Counted from the first letter of the stretch, positions 1 through 9,878 are shown. The stretch: DNA of 64,000 bases from Citreimonas salinaria (GCF_900107235.1 NZ_FNPF01000014.1:45137-109136), one strand, 5' to 3'. Notes: generated from the sequence alone by a model not told the origin. Translations and numbers: made by a program.

Positions 1-1
1 C

Positions 2-172
2 GCGGTGGAGTTCGTGCGCCAGCCCGACGCGCAGTTCGTCGAACCCGGCAACCCGCTGGGTCTCGCATGGCACGTGAACGGCTGGGGGCTGACCATGGGC
101 CAGCTTCTGACCCTGCCGATGATCGCCTTGGGGCTGTGGCTGATCGCACGGGCGCGACGGGCCGGGGCATGA
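2..172 (+). CDS. lgt: Prolipoprotein diacylglyceryl transferase, C-terminal fragment
   Basis: This is the last 56 codons of a gene that begins outside the window. Lgt is the inner-membrane enzyme that transfers diacylglycerol from phosphatidylglycerol to the lipobox cysteine of prolipoproteins. The fragment shows the characteristic Lgt tail: an [10 protein letters not shown] stretch, then the conserved [11 protein letters not shown] segment, and a last hydrophobic helix ending in a basic RARRAG tail. Its TGA stop overlaps the ATG of the next gene, so the two are probably cotranscribed. Identification rests on these C-terminal motifs and on the lgt-midA-pgeF order common in Rhodobacterales. 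Confidence 0.85.
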   Translation, partial: AVEFVRQPDAQFVEPGNPLGLAWHVNGWGLTMGQLLTLPMIALGLWLIARARRAGA

Positions 173-1230
173 CCCCGCTGGCCGCGCTGCTGGTGCGCCA
201 GATCGCAGCGACCGGTCCGATCAGCCTAGCCGAGTACATGGCCGCCTGCCTCGGCCATCCAGAGCACGGCTACTACACCACCCGCGACCCGCTGGGGGCG
301 CAGGGCGATTTCACCACCGCGCCCGAGATCAGTCAGCTTTTCGGCGAGATGCTGGGCCTGACCCTGGCACAGGCGTGGATCGACCATGGCCGCCCCGCCT
401 CCTTCACACTGGCTGAACTCGGCCCCGGACGCGGCACATTGATGGCCGACGCGCTGCGCGTCACCCGCGCCGTGCCGGGATTCCGGGAGGCGGCGCAACT
501 GCACCTGGTCGAGACATCTTCGCCCTTGCGCGCTGTCCAGGCGGCGACGCTGGACGCCGTGCCAACCTGGCATGACAGCGTCGAGACGCTGCCCGACGCG
601 CCGCTATTCCTTATCGCGAACGAATTCTTCGACGCGCTTCCGATCCGGCAGTTTCAACGCGTGGGCGATGGCTGGGCCGAACGCATGATCGGGCTGGATG
701 GCGATCGGCTGGTCATCGGTCAGTCCAGCGCCGCGCCCGTTGCCGCGCTGGAGCACCGCTTGGCCGACACGCCCGACGGCGGCATCGTCGAGACCCGCGC
801 CCCGGCCGCGGCCATAGCGTCCGAACTGGGCGCCCGTATTGCCAGCCGCGGCGGCGCCGCGTTGATCGTCGATTACGGCGACTGGCGCAGCCGGGGCGAC
901 ACACTCCAGGCGGTGGCTGGCCACGCACCGATCGATCCGTTCGCCACGCCGGGACAGGCCGACCTGACCGCGCACGTGGATTTCGAGGCATTGGCGCTGG
1001 CCGCCGCGCCGGCAAGGGCAACGCCGCTGATCCCTCAGGGCGTCTTTCTCGAACGGCTGGGCATCACCGAACGGGCGCGCAGCCTAGCCAGCGGTGGCGA
1101 CGCGGCACAGGTGGACGCCATCGCCGCCGCACATCGGCGGTTGACGCATCCCGACGAAATGGGTTCGGTGTTCAGGATCCTTGGGCTCGCCCCCGCCGAC
1201 GCGCCCGCCTTGCCCGGACTGGACCCATGA
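169..1230 (+). CDS. midA: MidA-family SAM-dependent methyltransferase (COG1565)
   Basis: A 353-residue class I methyltransferase of the MidA/NDUFAF7 family. In eukaryotes this family dimethylates an arginine of a complex I subunit; the bacterial substrate is less certain. The family signature [18 protein letters not shown] lies at about residues 46-63 and the SAM-binding loop AELGPGRG at about 82-89; FFDALP follows further on. The ATG at 169 is chosen because it overlaps the lgt stop and begins the conserved N terminus; the frame stays open upstream, but that stretch lies inside lgt. The gene overlaps pgeF by four bases (ATGA), which supports one operon. Confidence 0.88.
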   Translation: MTPLAALLVRQIAATGPISLAEYMAACLGHPEHGYYTTRDPLGAQGDFTTAPEISQLFGEMLGLTLAQAWIDHGRPASFTLAELGPGRGTLMADALRVTRAVPGFREAAQLHLVETSSPLRAVQAATLDAVPTWHDSVETLPDAPLFLIANEFFDALPIRQFQRVGDGWAERMIGLDGDRLVIGQSSAAPVAALEHRLADTPDGGIVETRAPAAAIASELGARIASRGGAALIVDYGDWRSRGDTLQAVAGHAPIDPFATPGQADLTAHVDFEALALAAAPARATPLIPQGVFLERLGITERARSLASGGDAAQVDAIAAAHRRLTHPDEMGSVFRILGLAPADAPALPGLDP

Positions 1231-1985
1231 CGCTGGAGATCATCACATCCGACAGTCTGGCCCCGTTCAGGCACGGCTTCTTCACGCGCCGCGGCGGTGC
1301 GTCGTCCGGGGTGTTCGCCGGGCTCAATTGCGGCGCGGGATCGTCGGACCAATCCGAGATCGTCGCCATCAACCGCGGCCGCGCGGCCGACGCGCTCGGG
1401 GTCGGCACGGATCACCTGGTCGGGCCGCACCAGGTCCATTCCGCCGACGTCGTCATCGTGACCGACGCGCCCCTGCCGCGTCCCCTGCCCCGCGCCGACG
1501 CGATGGTCACGCGCACGCTAGGGGTCGCGCTCTCGGTGCTGACCGCCGATTGCCAACCCGTGCTGCTGGCGGACAGAAACGCCGGCGTCGTTGGTGCCGC
1601 GCATGCCGGCTGGCGCGGTGCGCTGGACGGCGTGCTGGACGCCACGGTCGACGCGATGGTGGGACTGGGTGCCGCACGCGCGGACATCACGGCCGTGATC
1701 GGCCCGACGATCAGCCAGGGCGCCTACGAGGTCGGGCCGGAGTTCATCGAAACCTTCGTCGACGCAGACCCCGAAAACGCCCGGTTCTTCGCGAACGGAA
1801 GTGGCGACCGTTACCTGTTCGACCTGCCCGGATACGGCCTGCACCGCTTGCGCGAGGCCGGAGTGACGGCGGAGTGGACGCGCCACTGCACCTATTCCGA
1901 TGCCGCGCGATTCTACTCCTACCGGCGCGCGACCCATGCGCGCGAGGCGGATTACGGTCGGCTGATCGCGGCCATCCGGCTCTGA
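1227..1985 (+). CDS. pgeF: Polyphenol oxidase/purine nucleoside phosphorylase family (YfiH/LACC1-like)
   Basis: A 252-residue member of the YfiH/Pfam DUF152 family. Members were first described as laccases; bacterial ones are now linked to purine nucleoside cleavage and to removal of misincorporated serine from peptidoglycan precursors. The zinc ligands of the family are present: His71 in GPHQVHS, Cys109 in TADCQPV and His126 in AAHAGWRG. There is no signal peptide, so the protein should be cytoplasmic. It starts at an ATGA overlap with midA, placing it third in the lgt-midA-pgeF operon. The assignment to the family is firm; the exact substrate is not readable from sequence. Confidence 0.88.
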   Translation: MTLEIITSDSLAPFRHGFFTRRGGASSGVFAGLNCGAGSSDQSEIVAINRGRAADALGVGTDHLVGPHQVHSADVVIVTDAPLPRPLPRADAMVTRTLGVALSVLTADCQPVLLADRNAGVVGAAHAGWRGALDGVLDATVDAMVGLGAARADITAVIGPTISQGAYEVGPEFIETFVDADPENARFFANGSGDRYLFDLPGYGLHRLREAGVTAEWTRHCTYSDAARFYSYRRATHAREADYGRLIAAIRL

Positions 1986-2046
1986 CGCCAAGGGCCAAGG
2001 AAAGGCCCGGCACCGTCACAAACAGGCCCGAATCAACCTCCATTTC

Positions 2047-2871
2047 TTGACGACCAGACCCAAAGGCGCCGCCCCGGACGCCGCAGGAAAAGGTCCGTCG
2101 CCCGTGTCCAGCATCAGCCCCCTGATCGACAACCGCCGCTCGCCGCCCGTGACTGCGGGGCCGCTTTCGGATCGGCCCGCGGCGCAGCGCATGCCCATGC
2201 GCCAGTTCGAGATCGCGGCACTCATGCCGGGCGGTGCGGTCGAACACCGCTCGGTATCGGCCCCCGCCGTGCCCGCGATCGAAGAGGCCGCAACTGCCTT
2301 TGCGCGTGGCACGCTGGTACCCACACCGCAAGGCCCCGTCGCGGTCGAGGATCTGCTTCCCGGCGACCGGGTAACGACCGATAGCGGCGATGTAGAACGT
2401 CTGATATGGATCGGCTCGACGCTGTTTTCGCGTCCGCGCAACCGCGCTCGCGCGGGCATGATGCGGGTGATGAACGACTCCGTCGGCGATGCACTGCCGG
2501 AACCGGACCTCCTCGTCGGTCCGGCGGCGCGCCTCGTGGTTCGTCACCCGCGGCTGGGCCCTTTGCTCGGCCGCGCCTCGGTGCTTGTGCCGTTGTCCGA
2601 CTATGCCGACGGCGACCGCTTCGTTCCGGTCACGCCACACGGCCCGGTGCAACTGTACCACCTGCTTCTGGCGCGACACGCATTGCTGCGCCTTGGTGGC
2701 ATTTCGCTGGAAACCTACCACCCCGGCAGCGCAATCGAGGCACTTGCCCAGACCGGCCTGCGCGGCGCGTTCATGGCGCTGTTCCCCAACCTTGACGGCC
2801 CCGGCGCCTTCGGGCAGGTCGCACTGTCGCGCACCACGCGCCAGTCGCTGGAGCGATTGATCGGAAGCTGA
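2047..2871 (+). CDS. Hint-domain protein (hedgehog/intein-type fold)
   Basis: A protein of up to 274 residues with a Hint module beginning FARGTLVPTPQGPVAVEDLL and continuing PGDRV, a pattern common in Rhodobacterales secreted or surface proteins. Hint domains normally self-cleave through an N-terminal Cys or Ser; here the equivalent position is Ala (TAFARGT, about residue 84), so autoprocessing may be lost. The start is uncertain: TTG at 2047 gives the longest form, with alternatives at GTG 2104 and ATG 2191 (MPMRQFEIAAL). No signal peptide is obvious. It follows pgeF by 61 bases in the same direction and may be cotranscribed. Its role is unknown. Confidence 0.75.
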   Translation: MTTRPKGAAPDAAGKGPSPVSSISPLIDNRRSPPVTAGPLSDRPAAQRMPMRQFEIAALMPGGAVEHRSVSAPAVPAIEEAATAFARGTLVPTPQGPVAVEDLLPGDRVTTDSGDVERLIWIGSTLFSRPRNRARAGMMRVMNDSVGDALPEPDLLVGPAARLVVRHPRLGPLLGRASVLVPLSDYADGDRFVPVTPHGPVQLYHLLLARHALLRLGGISLETYHPGSAIEALAQTGLRGAFMALFPNLDGPGAFGQVALSRTTRQSLERLIGS

Positions 2872-2894
2872 CGCGTTCGATTGGGCCGCGCGCC

Positions 2895-3395
2895 TCAGGC
2901 GGATCGGCTCAAGCGGTCTTCCAGCACATCGAAGGGCACGCCCGGTTCGTCCTTGGCGCCGCGGATCACCAGCGACGTCTTCACGCTGGCGACGTTGGGC
3001 GTGGTCAGCAGCTGGTCGGTCAGGAAGGCCTGGAAGCTCGACAGGTCGGGTGCGACGCATTTCAGGATGAAATCCACCTCGCCGTTGAGCATGTGGCATT
3101 CGCGGACCAGCGGCCACTCGCGGCAGCGATTCTCGAAAGCGCGCAGGTCTGCCTCGGCCTGGCTTTGCAGGCCGACATTGGCGAAGACCTGAACCTCGAA
3201 CCCCAGCGCGCGGGCATCGACATCGGCGTGATAGCCCCGGATCAGGCCCATCTCCTCGAGCACACGAACCCGGCGCAAGCACGGCGGCGCCGAGATGCCG
3301 ACACGGCGGGCGAGTTCGACGTTCGTCATCCGACCGTCGGCTTGCAACTCTGACAAGATTTTCCTGTCGATCGGGTCCAACCGGTGCCCTGGCAT
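2895..3395 (-). CDS. Lrp/AsnC family transcriptional regulator
   Basis: A 166-residue regulator with an N-terminal winged helix-turn-helix (DRKILSELQADGRM, then LARRVGISAPPCLRRVRVLE, residues about 8-50) and a C-terminal RAM/ligand-binding domain (GEVDFILKCVAPDLSSF). The SAPPCLRRV recognition helix is typical of Lrp itself. It is divergent from trxB across a 189-base gap, an arrangement repeatedly seen in Rhodobacterales. A plausible sigma-70 promoter lies upstream, and a GGAGG ribosome site precedes the ATG. The effector (probably leucine or another amino acid) and the target genes cannot be told from sequence. Confidence 0.92.
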   Translation of the reverse strand: MPGHRLDPIDRKILSELQADGRMTNVELARRVGISAPPCLRRVRVLEEMGLIRGYHADVDARALGFEVQVFANVGLQSQAEADLRAFENRCREWPLVRECHMLNGEVDFILKCVAPDLSSFQAFLTDQLLTTPNVASVKTSLVIRGAKDEPGVPFDVLEDRLSRSA

Positions 3396-3420
3396 CTGCG
3401 CCTCCTTGGAATTCGCGATT

Positions 3421-3448
3421 GTTATAGCACCAACCGCGATCGGCGCAA
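3421..3448 (-). promoter_or_regulatory. Putative sigma-70 promoter of the Lrp-family gene
   Basis: On the minus strand TTGCGC (3448-3443) is followed after 16 bases by TATAAC (3426-3421), which differs from the consensus -10 at one position. The start codon is 26 bases downstream of the -10. No equally clear promoter is visible for trxB in the same gap. Lrp proteins often repress themselves, so this site may be autoregulated, but no operator could be defined. Confidence 0.5.
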
Positions 3449-3563
3449 GAATGTTTCAATATCGCGCAACATTGTTCCGCAATCTGGACTTAGGGCCAGG
3501 CAGCCTCCGCGACGGAACGACCCTTTCGTCCAGCCCACCCCGACGCTATATCCCGGCAAGTAG

Positions 3564-4589
<1,026 letters not shown>

Positions 4590-4801
4590 CCGCAGCGGCA
4601 AGAGCGCACGAAACAGCGAAAGATCCAACGCCGCGGACTGGGGCCGGTTCCTTTTGGAGGCATGCATTTGTCGCAACGCGGCAATTCCGGGCCTACGGCG
4701 ACCATTTCCGTCTGCGGGTCTTGCAAGCGCTCTAGGGCAAAGCTAAGGCCGCCGCGAACATCCACGCCATTTTCGTTCGATTGAAACCAAAGGTCTTGCC
4801 C

Positions 4802-6520
4802 ATGTCCATGCCCGCGAACCTCGCTCCGCTTCCCGAACTGTACGTGTCCTACGAGAGTGCCCAGAAGCTGAAGGTCGAGGCGGGTGACCTTACGTCGCTC
4901 GACCTGACCCCGCGACAGATCTGCGATCTGGAGCTGCTGATGAACGGGGGCTTCTACCCGCTCAAGGGATTCCTGCCCGAGGCGGATTACGACAGCGTCG
5001 TCGAGGACATGCGCCTGGCCGACGGCACGCTGTGGCCGATGCCGATCACGCTGGACGTGAAGGAGGCCTTCGCCGAGACCGTCGAGATCGGCCAGGACAT
5101 CGCCCTGCGCGACCAGGAGGGCGTGATCCTCGCGACGATGACCGTCACGGACAAGTGGGAGCCGAACAAGGCCCGCGAAGCCGAAAAGGTCTTCGGTGCG
5201 GACGATTCCGCGCACCCGGCGGTGAACTACCTGCACAACCAGGCCGGCAATATCTATCTGGGCGGGCCTGTCACCGGCATTCAGCAGCCGGTGCACTACG
5301 ATTTCCGCGGCCGCCGCGACACCCCGAACGAGCTGCGCGCCCAGTTCCGGAAACTGGGCTGGCGCAAGATCGTCGCCTTCCAGACCCGCAACCCGCTGCA
5401 CCGCGCGCACCAGGAACTGACCTTCCGCGCCGCGCGCGAGGCCGAGGCGAACCTGCTGATCCACCCCGTCGTCGGCCTGACAAAGCCCGGTGACGTCGAC
5501 CACTTCACCCGCGTGCGCTGCTACGAGGCGGTGCTGGACAAATACCCCAGCTCGACGACGACCATGTCGCTGCTGAACCTGGCGATGCGGATGGCCGGCC
5601 CGCGCGAGGCCGTGTGGCACGGGCTGATCCGTCGCAACCACGGCTGCACCCACATGATCGTCGGCCGCGACCACGCAGGCCCCGGCAAGAACAGCGCGGG
5701 CGAGGATTTCTACGGCCCCTACGACGCGCAGGAGCTGTTCCGCCAGCACCAGGACGAAATCGGCATCACGATGGTCGACTTCAAGCACATGGTCTACGTG
5801 CAGGAACGCGCCCAGTACGAACCCGCCGACGAGATCGAGGACCGCGACAACGTCACCATCCTCAACATCTCGGGGACCGAGCTTCGCCGCCGCCTGCGCG
5901 AAGGCCTAGAAATCCCCGAATGGTTCTCGTTCCCCGAGGTCGTGCAGGAGCTGCGCCGCACCTCGCCGCCGCGTGCCGAACAGGGGTTCACCGTGTTCTT
6001 CACCGGGCTTTCGGGTTCGGGCAAGTCGACCATCGCCAACGCGCTGATGGTCAAGCTGATGGAGATGGGTGGCCGCCCGGTGACGCTGCTCGACGGCGAC
6101 ATCGTGCGCAAGAATCTCAGCTCCGAGTTGGGCTTCTCGAAGGAGCACCGGGATCTCAACATCCAGCGCATCGGCTATGTCGCGTCCGAGATCACCAAGA
6201 ACGGCGGCATCGCCATCTGCGCCCCGATCGCGCCCTACGCCACCACACGCCGCAGCGTGCGCGAGATGATCGAGCAATACGGCGCGTTCGTCGAGGTGCA
6301 CGTGGCCACCCCTCTCGAGGAATGCGAGCGCCGCGACCGCAAGGGCCTCTACAAGCTGGCGCGCGAGGGCAAGATCAAAGAATTCACGGGGATCTCCGAC
6401 CCCTACGACGTGCCCGAGACGCCCGAGCTGCGCGTGGATACCGTCAACATCGATGTCGACAACTGCGCGCATCAGGTGATCCTGAAGCTGGAATCCATGG
6501 GCTTGATCGCAGGTCAGTAG
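4802..6520 (+). CDS. sat/cysC: Bifunctional sulfate adenylyltransferase/adenylylsulfate kinase
   Basis: A 572-residue fusion that makes APS from sulfate and ATP and then phosphorylates it to PAPS. The N-terminal ATP-sulfurylase half (about 1-390) has the QTRNPLHRAHQ motif and GRDHAGPG. The APS-kinase half (about 395-572) has the P-loop GLSGSGKST near residue 402 and LLDGDIVRKNL. The ATG at 4802 (MSMPANLAPL) is preferred to the upstream TTG at 4781 because homologues begin here. The product PAPS could supply both cysteine synthesis and the sulfotransferase encoded at about 19 kb; cysQ at about 25.5 kb would remove the by-product PAP. Confidence 0.94.
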   Translation: MSMPANLAPLPELYVSYESAQKLKVEAGDLTSLDLTPRQICDLELLMNGGFYPLKGFLPEADYDSVVEDMRLADGTLWPMPITLDVKEAFAETVEIGQDIALRDQEGVILATMTVTDKWEPNKAREAEKVFGADDSAHPAVNYLHNQAGNIYLGGPVTGIQQPVHYDFRGRRDTPNELRAQFRKLGWRKIVAFQTRNPLHRAHQELTFRAAREAEANLLIHPVVGLTKPGDVDHFTRVRCYEAVLDKYPSSTTTMSLLNLAMRMAGPREAVWHGLIRRNHGCTHMIVGRDHAGPGKNSAGEDFYGPYDAQELFRQHQDEIGITMVDFKHMVYVQERAQYEPADEIEDRDNVTILNISGTELRRRLREGLEIPEWFSFPEVVQELRRTSPPRAEQGFTVFFTGLSGSGKSTIANALMVKLMEMGGRPVTLLDGDIVRKNLSSELGFSKEHRDLNIQRIGYVASEITKNGGIAICAPIAPYATTRRSVREMIEQYGAFVEVHVATPLEECERRDRKGLYKLAREGKIKEFTGISDPYDVPETPELRVDTVNIDVDNCAHQVILKLESMGLIAGQ

Positions 6521-6545
6521 AAAGCGTTGATACGTGAGATGGTGT

Positions 6546-6575
6546 GACCCGGCTACAACGGCCGGGTCTTCTCGT
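6546..6575 (+). terminator. Intrinsic terminator after sat/cysC
   Basis: The stem GACCCGGC (6546-6553) pairs with GCCGGGTC (6561-6568) around a seven-base loop, followed by a moderately T-rich stretch. It lies 25 bases after the sat/cysC stop and would separate it from the small secreted-protein gene that follows. Confidence 0.65.
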
Positions 6576-6619
6576 TTTCCAGTCGTTGCGACAGTGGCGC
6601 CCTCCGCGGCAGGATATCC

Positions 6620-6988
6620 GTGCCCATTGCAAAAAGAATTTTCCAGATGCGCCTTCTTTCATGTGCCGCCGCTCTTGTGGCGTTGGCCGGTCCGGCCTTG
6701 GCCGAACGCATGTCAGGCCAGTCCGTGGCTGGAATGATGGCCGAAGGACCGTGGCAGTTTCAGGCCGGCAGCGTCGCGCGGTTCGCCGGCGACGGGACCT
6801 TCACGTTCCGCCACGACAACGGCGGCGAAGCGGGCAGCTTCAGGGTCTTTTCGGACGACACCGTCGAATTGCGCGACAGGCAGACCGGACGCAACTCCCG
6901 CTTCTACGTGGATCGCACGCCCGGACGTCCGGACACGGTTGTCTGTCTCTCGGGCCCCTACAAGGGCCAGAGCTTTGCACTGAAGTGA
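6620..6988 (+). CDS. Small secreted hypothetical protein
   Basis: A protein of 122 residues if it starts at GTG 6620, or 113 residues from ATG 6647. The GTG has a well-spaced AGGA (6611-6614). The ATG start gives a textbook signal peptide, MRLLSCAAALVALAGPALA, with cleavage before ERMSG. The mature part, about 94 residues, is rich in Gly, Asp and Phe, with a pattern suggesting a small beta-barrel or lipocalin-like fold (GTFTFRHDNGG, VVCLSGPYKGQSFAL). The family is not recognised. A terminator lies directly downstream, so it is likely a single-gene unit with a periplasmic product. Confidence 0.7.
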   Translation: MPIAKRIFQMRLLSCAAALVALAGPALAERMSGQSVAGMMAEGPWQFQAGSVARFAGDGTFTFRHDNGGEAGSFRVFSDDTVELRDRQTGRNSRFYVDRTPGRPDTVVCLSGPYKGQSFALK

Positions 6989-7052
6989 GCACGGGCGCGG
7001 CGGGGTCGCCACTGCGACAAGGCATCCGGCACACATCGCTCTGCGCGAAGCG

Positions 7053-7081
7053 AAAAGGCCGGGCGCTCTGCCCGGCCTTTT
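7053..7081. terminator. Bidirectional intrinsic terminator
   Basis: The stem AAAAGGCCGGGC (7053-7064) pairs with GCCCGGCCTTTT (7070-7081) around GCTCT. A-run and T-run flank both sides, so it can end transcription from the plus-strand secreted-protein gene and from the minus-strand hsp20-DUF1150 operon that converges on it. Confidence 0.8.
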
Positions 7082-7112
7082 ACGTTCGCGCCCGTCGCGG
7101 CTGTCGCTGCCG

Positions 7113-7340
7113 TCAATGTACGGTGACCGGCGCCAGGTCGTTTTGCCGCGCCAGCACGAAGGCAAACTTTCGATCGCGCACGAGTGCCAGACGCTGACCT
7201 TCCGAATCATGCACCGCGTACAATGTCTTCAGACCGCCGACCTGTTCGCGCACGTCCTCGGGCAGATCCTCGGCCTTGACGGACCGGACATAGACGGTCC
7301 GGCCTTCGTCGAGCTTGGAAAGATCGTACTTCGTATTCAT
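7113..7340 (-). CDS. DUF1150 family protein
   Basis: A 75-residue acidic-to-neutral cytoplasmic protein that matches the DUF1150 family, which is confined mainly to alphaproteobacteria (pattern: VYVRSVKAEDLP, LYAVHDSEGQRLALV, FVLARQNDLAPVTVH). It starts four bases after the hsp20 stop and so forms a two-gene operon with that chaperone, which is its usual setting. The co-occurrence suggests a role in the heat-shock response, but no activity is known. Confidence 0.85.
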   Translation of the reverse strand: MNTKYDLSKLDEGRTVYVRSVKAEDLPEDVREQVGGLKTLYAVHDSEGQRLALVRDRKFAFVLARQNDLAPVTVH

Positions 7341-7344
7341 ACCG

Positions 7345-7755
7345 TTACCCTTTCTTGATCTGGATCGTCTGAACGACGGTTTCGGGACGGCTGAGCGTGA
7401 GGTCCACGTGCAGCAGGCCGTTCTCGATCATCGCCTCGCCGACCTCGACACCGTCGGCCAGCACGAAGCTGCGCTGGAACTGGCGCGCGGCGATGCCGCG
7501 GTGCAGGAACACCCGCGGCTCCGCATCCTCGCGTTGCCGGCCGCGGATCACCAGTTGGCGGTCCTCGACGGTGATCGAAAGGTCGCTCTCGGCGAAGCCG
7601 GCCACGGCAAGCGTGATCCGGTAGGAATGGTCCGACGTCTGCTCGATGTTGAACGGCGGATAGCCTTCGCTGGACTTCGCCGTTCTTTCCAGAAGGCGTT
7701 CCAGTTGCTCAAACCCGAGCATGTGAGGATAGGACCCCAAGGTCAGTTTGGTCAT
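7345..7755 (-). CDS. Hsp20/alpha-crystallin small heat-shock protein
   Basis: A 136-residue ATP-independent holdase chaperone (IbpA type). After a short N-terminal arm it has the alpha-crystallin domain, with PPFNIEQTSDHSYRITLAVAG at the entry strands, GRQREDAEPRVFLHRGIAAR in the middle and the L-x-V-like ENGLLHVDLTL near the end. The start MTKLTLGSYP was chosen over an upstream in-frame extension because homologues begin with this short sequence. A convincing RpoH-type promoter lies 60-90 bases upstream. It is cotranscribed with the DUF1150 gene. Confidence 0.92.
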   Translation of the reverse strand: MTKLTLGSYPHMLGFEQLERLLERTAKSSEGYPPFNIEQTSDHSYRITLAVAGFAESDLSITVEDRQLVIRGRQREDAEPRVFLHRGIAARQFQRSFVLADGVEVGEAMIENGLLHVDLTLSRPETVVQTIQIKKG

Positions 7756-7815
7756 CGACACGTCCTTTTTCAAAGCGACCGTCCGATGCGGCCCCTTCCG
7801 GCGACCGCCATCGAA

Positions 7816-7844
7816 ATATGGGTGTGCTCCGTTGCGCACGCAAG
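7816..7844 (-). promoter_or_regulatory. RpoH (sigma-32) type promoter of hsp20
   Basis: On the minus strand CCCTTG has its CTTG at 7844-7841. After 19 bases comes CCATAT (7821-7816), followed by TT. This fits the alphaproteobacterial heat-shock consensus CTTG...C(C/A)TAT. The transcript would start near 7810 and give a leader of about 55 bases before the hsp20 ATG. The match is by eye; no scoring was done. Confidence 0.6.
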
Positions 7845-7910
7845 GGCTTTGCGCGGCGCGACGGATTTGGCTACCATTCGTGCCTGGCTGGGCTTTACGA
7901 AGGGCATGGA

Positions 7911-8135
7911 ATGAACGCGCCGTCCGATCTCTCAATGAAATCCGACGAGGTGCTGCGCGTCGAACTGGCGGTCTTCAAGCGCGAGCATCGCGATCTCGAC
8001 GACTCGATCCGTGCGCTTCAGGCGGGCTCGACCGCCGACCAGATCACCCTGCAGCGGCTCAAGAAGAAAAAGCTTCTGCTGAAGGACAAGATCGCCCAGA
8101 TCGAGGACCGACTGACCCCGGACATCATCGCCTGA
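7911..8135 (+). CDS. DUF465/YdcH family small coiled-coil protein
   Basis: A 74-residue, highly charged helical protein with the DUF465 pattern: [19 protein letters not shown] followed by [19 protein letters not shown]. It should form a helical hairpin or coiled coil in the cytoplasm. The ATG at 7911 follows AAGGG in aagggcatgga. It lies upstream of purE with a 64-base gap, as in other Rhodobacterales. The function of the family is unknown. Confidence 0.82.
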   Translation: MNAPSDLSMKSDEVLRVELAVFKREHRDLDDSIRALQAGSTADQITLQRLKKKKLLLKDKIAQIEDRLTPDIIA

Positions 8136-8199
8136 GCGCCCGATTGCGCGGCGCGGCGCGTCCGCTATGGTGCGCCCACGCAAGGCGAAAGGGCACGGC

Positions 8200-8694
8200 A
8201 TGGCGGACGGCGAAACGGTCAGGGTCGGGATCATCATGGGCAGCCAGTCCGACTGGCCGACCATGCGCGAAGCCGCCGATGTACTCGACGAGCTTTCGGT
8301 GCCTTACGAGACACGGATCGTGTCTGCCCACCGCACGCCGGATCGGCTTTGGGAATACGGCAGAACCGCCGTCGATCGCGGTCTGCACGTCATTGTCGCG
8401 GGCGCCGGCGGCGCGGCGCACCTGCCCGGCATGATGGCCTCCAAGACCCGCGTGCCGGTGATCGGCGTTCCGGTTCAGACCAAGGCGCTTTCGGGCGTCG
8501 ACAGCCTGTATTCCATCGTCCAGATGCCGCGCGGCTTCCCTGTGGCCACCATGGCGATCGGCGCGGCGGGCGCGAAGAACGCCGGTTTGATGGCGGCGGG
8601 TATCCTGGCCCTGCACGACGCGGCGCTGGCCGAACGGTTGGAGGCTTGGCGCGCGGCGCTTGCGGCCTCGATCCCCGAATCCCCCGAGGCGTGA
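8200..8694 (+). CDS. purE: 5-(carboxyamino)imidazole ribonucleotide mutase
   Basis: A 164-residue class I PurE that converts N5-CAIR to CAIR in purine synthesis. The active-site signature [14 protein letters not shown] is near the N terminus; the [12 protein letters not shown] loop and [14 protein letters not shown] follow. ATG 8200 (MADGETVRV) is preferred over ATG 8167 because GAAAGGG precedes it at good spacing and the extra N-terminal residues are not typical. purK follows 85 bases downstream and uses the product of the previous step, so the two should form one functional unit. Confidence 0.94.
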   Translation: MADGETVRVGIIMGSQSDWPTMREAADVLDELSVPYETRIVSAHRTPDRLWEYGRTAVDRGLHVIVAGAGGAAHLPGMMASKTRVPVIGVPVQTKALSGVDSLYSIVQMPRGFPVATMAIGAAGAKNAGLMAAGILALHDAALAERLEAWRAALAASIPESPEA

Positions 8695-8779
8695 GGCCTT
8701 CCGCAGTCATTCTCCGCGCCACCCTTGCTACCGGCCGGCGCGCGGGTCATCAGGGGCGCAGGCGCTGCGGAGACATCAC

Positions 8780-9853
8780 ATGACACTGGCACCCGGATCG
8801 ACCATCGGCATCCTCGGCGGCGGGCAACTGGCGCGCATGCTGGCTGTCGCGGCTGCGCGCCTCGGGCTGAAGGCGCATGTCTACGATCCCGCCCCGGCCG
8901 CGCCGGCGGGACAGGTCTGCTACCGCCTGACCACCGCCGCGTTCGGCGACACCGAAGCGCTGGTTGCCTTCGCCAATGCCGTCGACGTGGTGACATACGA
9001 GTTCGAGAACATCCCGACGGAATCGCTAGACGCGGTCGAGGCGATCCGCCCGATCCATCCGAACCGCGAGGCCCTCCGCACCAGTCAGGACCGGCTGGTT
9101 GAGAAGCGGTTTCTTGCGGAGCTGGGCTTGGCCACCGCGCCCTTCGCCGCCGTCGACGACGCCGCCACGCTGGACGCCGCGATCGCCGAGATCGGTCTTC
9201 CGGCGATCCTCAAGACCCGCCGGATGGGCTATGACGGCAAGGGCCAAGCGCGGCTGAACGCACCGGGCGACGCAGAGACCGCGCTGCAGTCCATGAACGG
9301 TGCCCCCGCGATCCTCGAAGGCTTCGTCGACTTCTCGAGGGAGATCTCGGTGATCGCTGCGCGGGGGTTGGACGGACGGGTTGCGGCCTTCGATCCCGGC
9401 GTCAATGAACACGCGGACGGCATCCTGCGCCGCAGCACGGTGCCCGCGCCCGGCCTGCCCGCGCGGATGCGCACCGACGCAGTGCTTCTGGCGGGCCGCA
9501 TCTTAAACGCGCTGGACTATGTGGGCGTCATGGGAGTCGAGTTGTTCGTCACGCCCGGCGAGTTGATCGTGAACGAGATCGCGCCGCGCGTGCACAATTC
9601 CGGGCACTGGACGCAGAACGGCTGCGCCGTGGACCAGTTCGAACAGCACGTCCGCGCCGTCGCCGGCTGGCCACTGGGCGACGGCGGGCGCCATTCGAAC
9701 GTGGTGATGGAGAACCTGATCGGTGACGACATGGACCGCGTTCCCGACCTGGCCCGCGATCCGGCCTGCGCGATCCATCTTTACGGCAAGGCCGAAACCC
9801 GCCCCGGTCGCAAGATGGGGCACGTGAACCGGGTCACGCCGCGCGCCGACTGA
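8780..9853 (+). CDS. purK: 5-(carboxyamino)imidazole ribonucleotide synthase
   Basis: A 357-residue ATP-grasp enzyme that makes N5-CAIR from AIR, bicarbonate and ATP, supplying PurE. It begins MTLAPGSTIGILGGGQLARM, with the GGGQL nucleotide-fold motif, and carries KTRRMGYDGKGQ (ATP-grasp), GFVDFSREISVI, and the metal-binding NEIAPRVHNSGHWT near residues 262-275. The longer upstream reading frame is discarded because the conserved start is at 8780. It converges with the PfkB kinase gene only 25 bases away, with no clear terminator between them. Confidence 0.94.
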   Translation: MTLAPGSTIGILGGGQLARMLAVAAARLGLKAHVYDPAPAAPAGQVCYRLTTAAFGDTEALVAFANAVDVVTYEFENIPTESLDAVEAIRPIHPNREALRTSQDRLVEKRFLAELGLATAPFAAVDDAATLDAAIAEIGLPAILKTRRMGYDGKGQARLNAPGDAETALQSMNGAPAILEGFVDFSREISVIAARGLDGRVAAFDPGVNEHADGILRRSTVPAPGLPARMRTDAVLLAGRILNALDYVGVMGVELFVTPGELIVNEIAPRVHNSGHWTQNGCAVDQFEQHVRAVAGWPLGDGGRHSNVVMENLIGDDMDRVPDLARDPACAIHLYGKAETRPGRKMGHVNRVTPRAD

Positions 9854-9878
9854 TCTGCCCGGCCAGCGGCGTCTTGCG

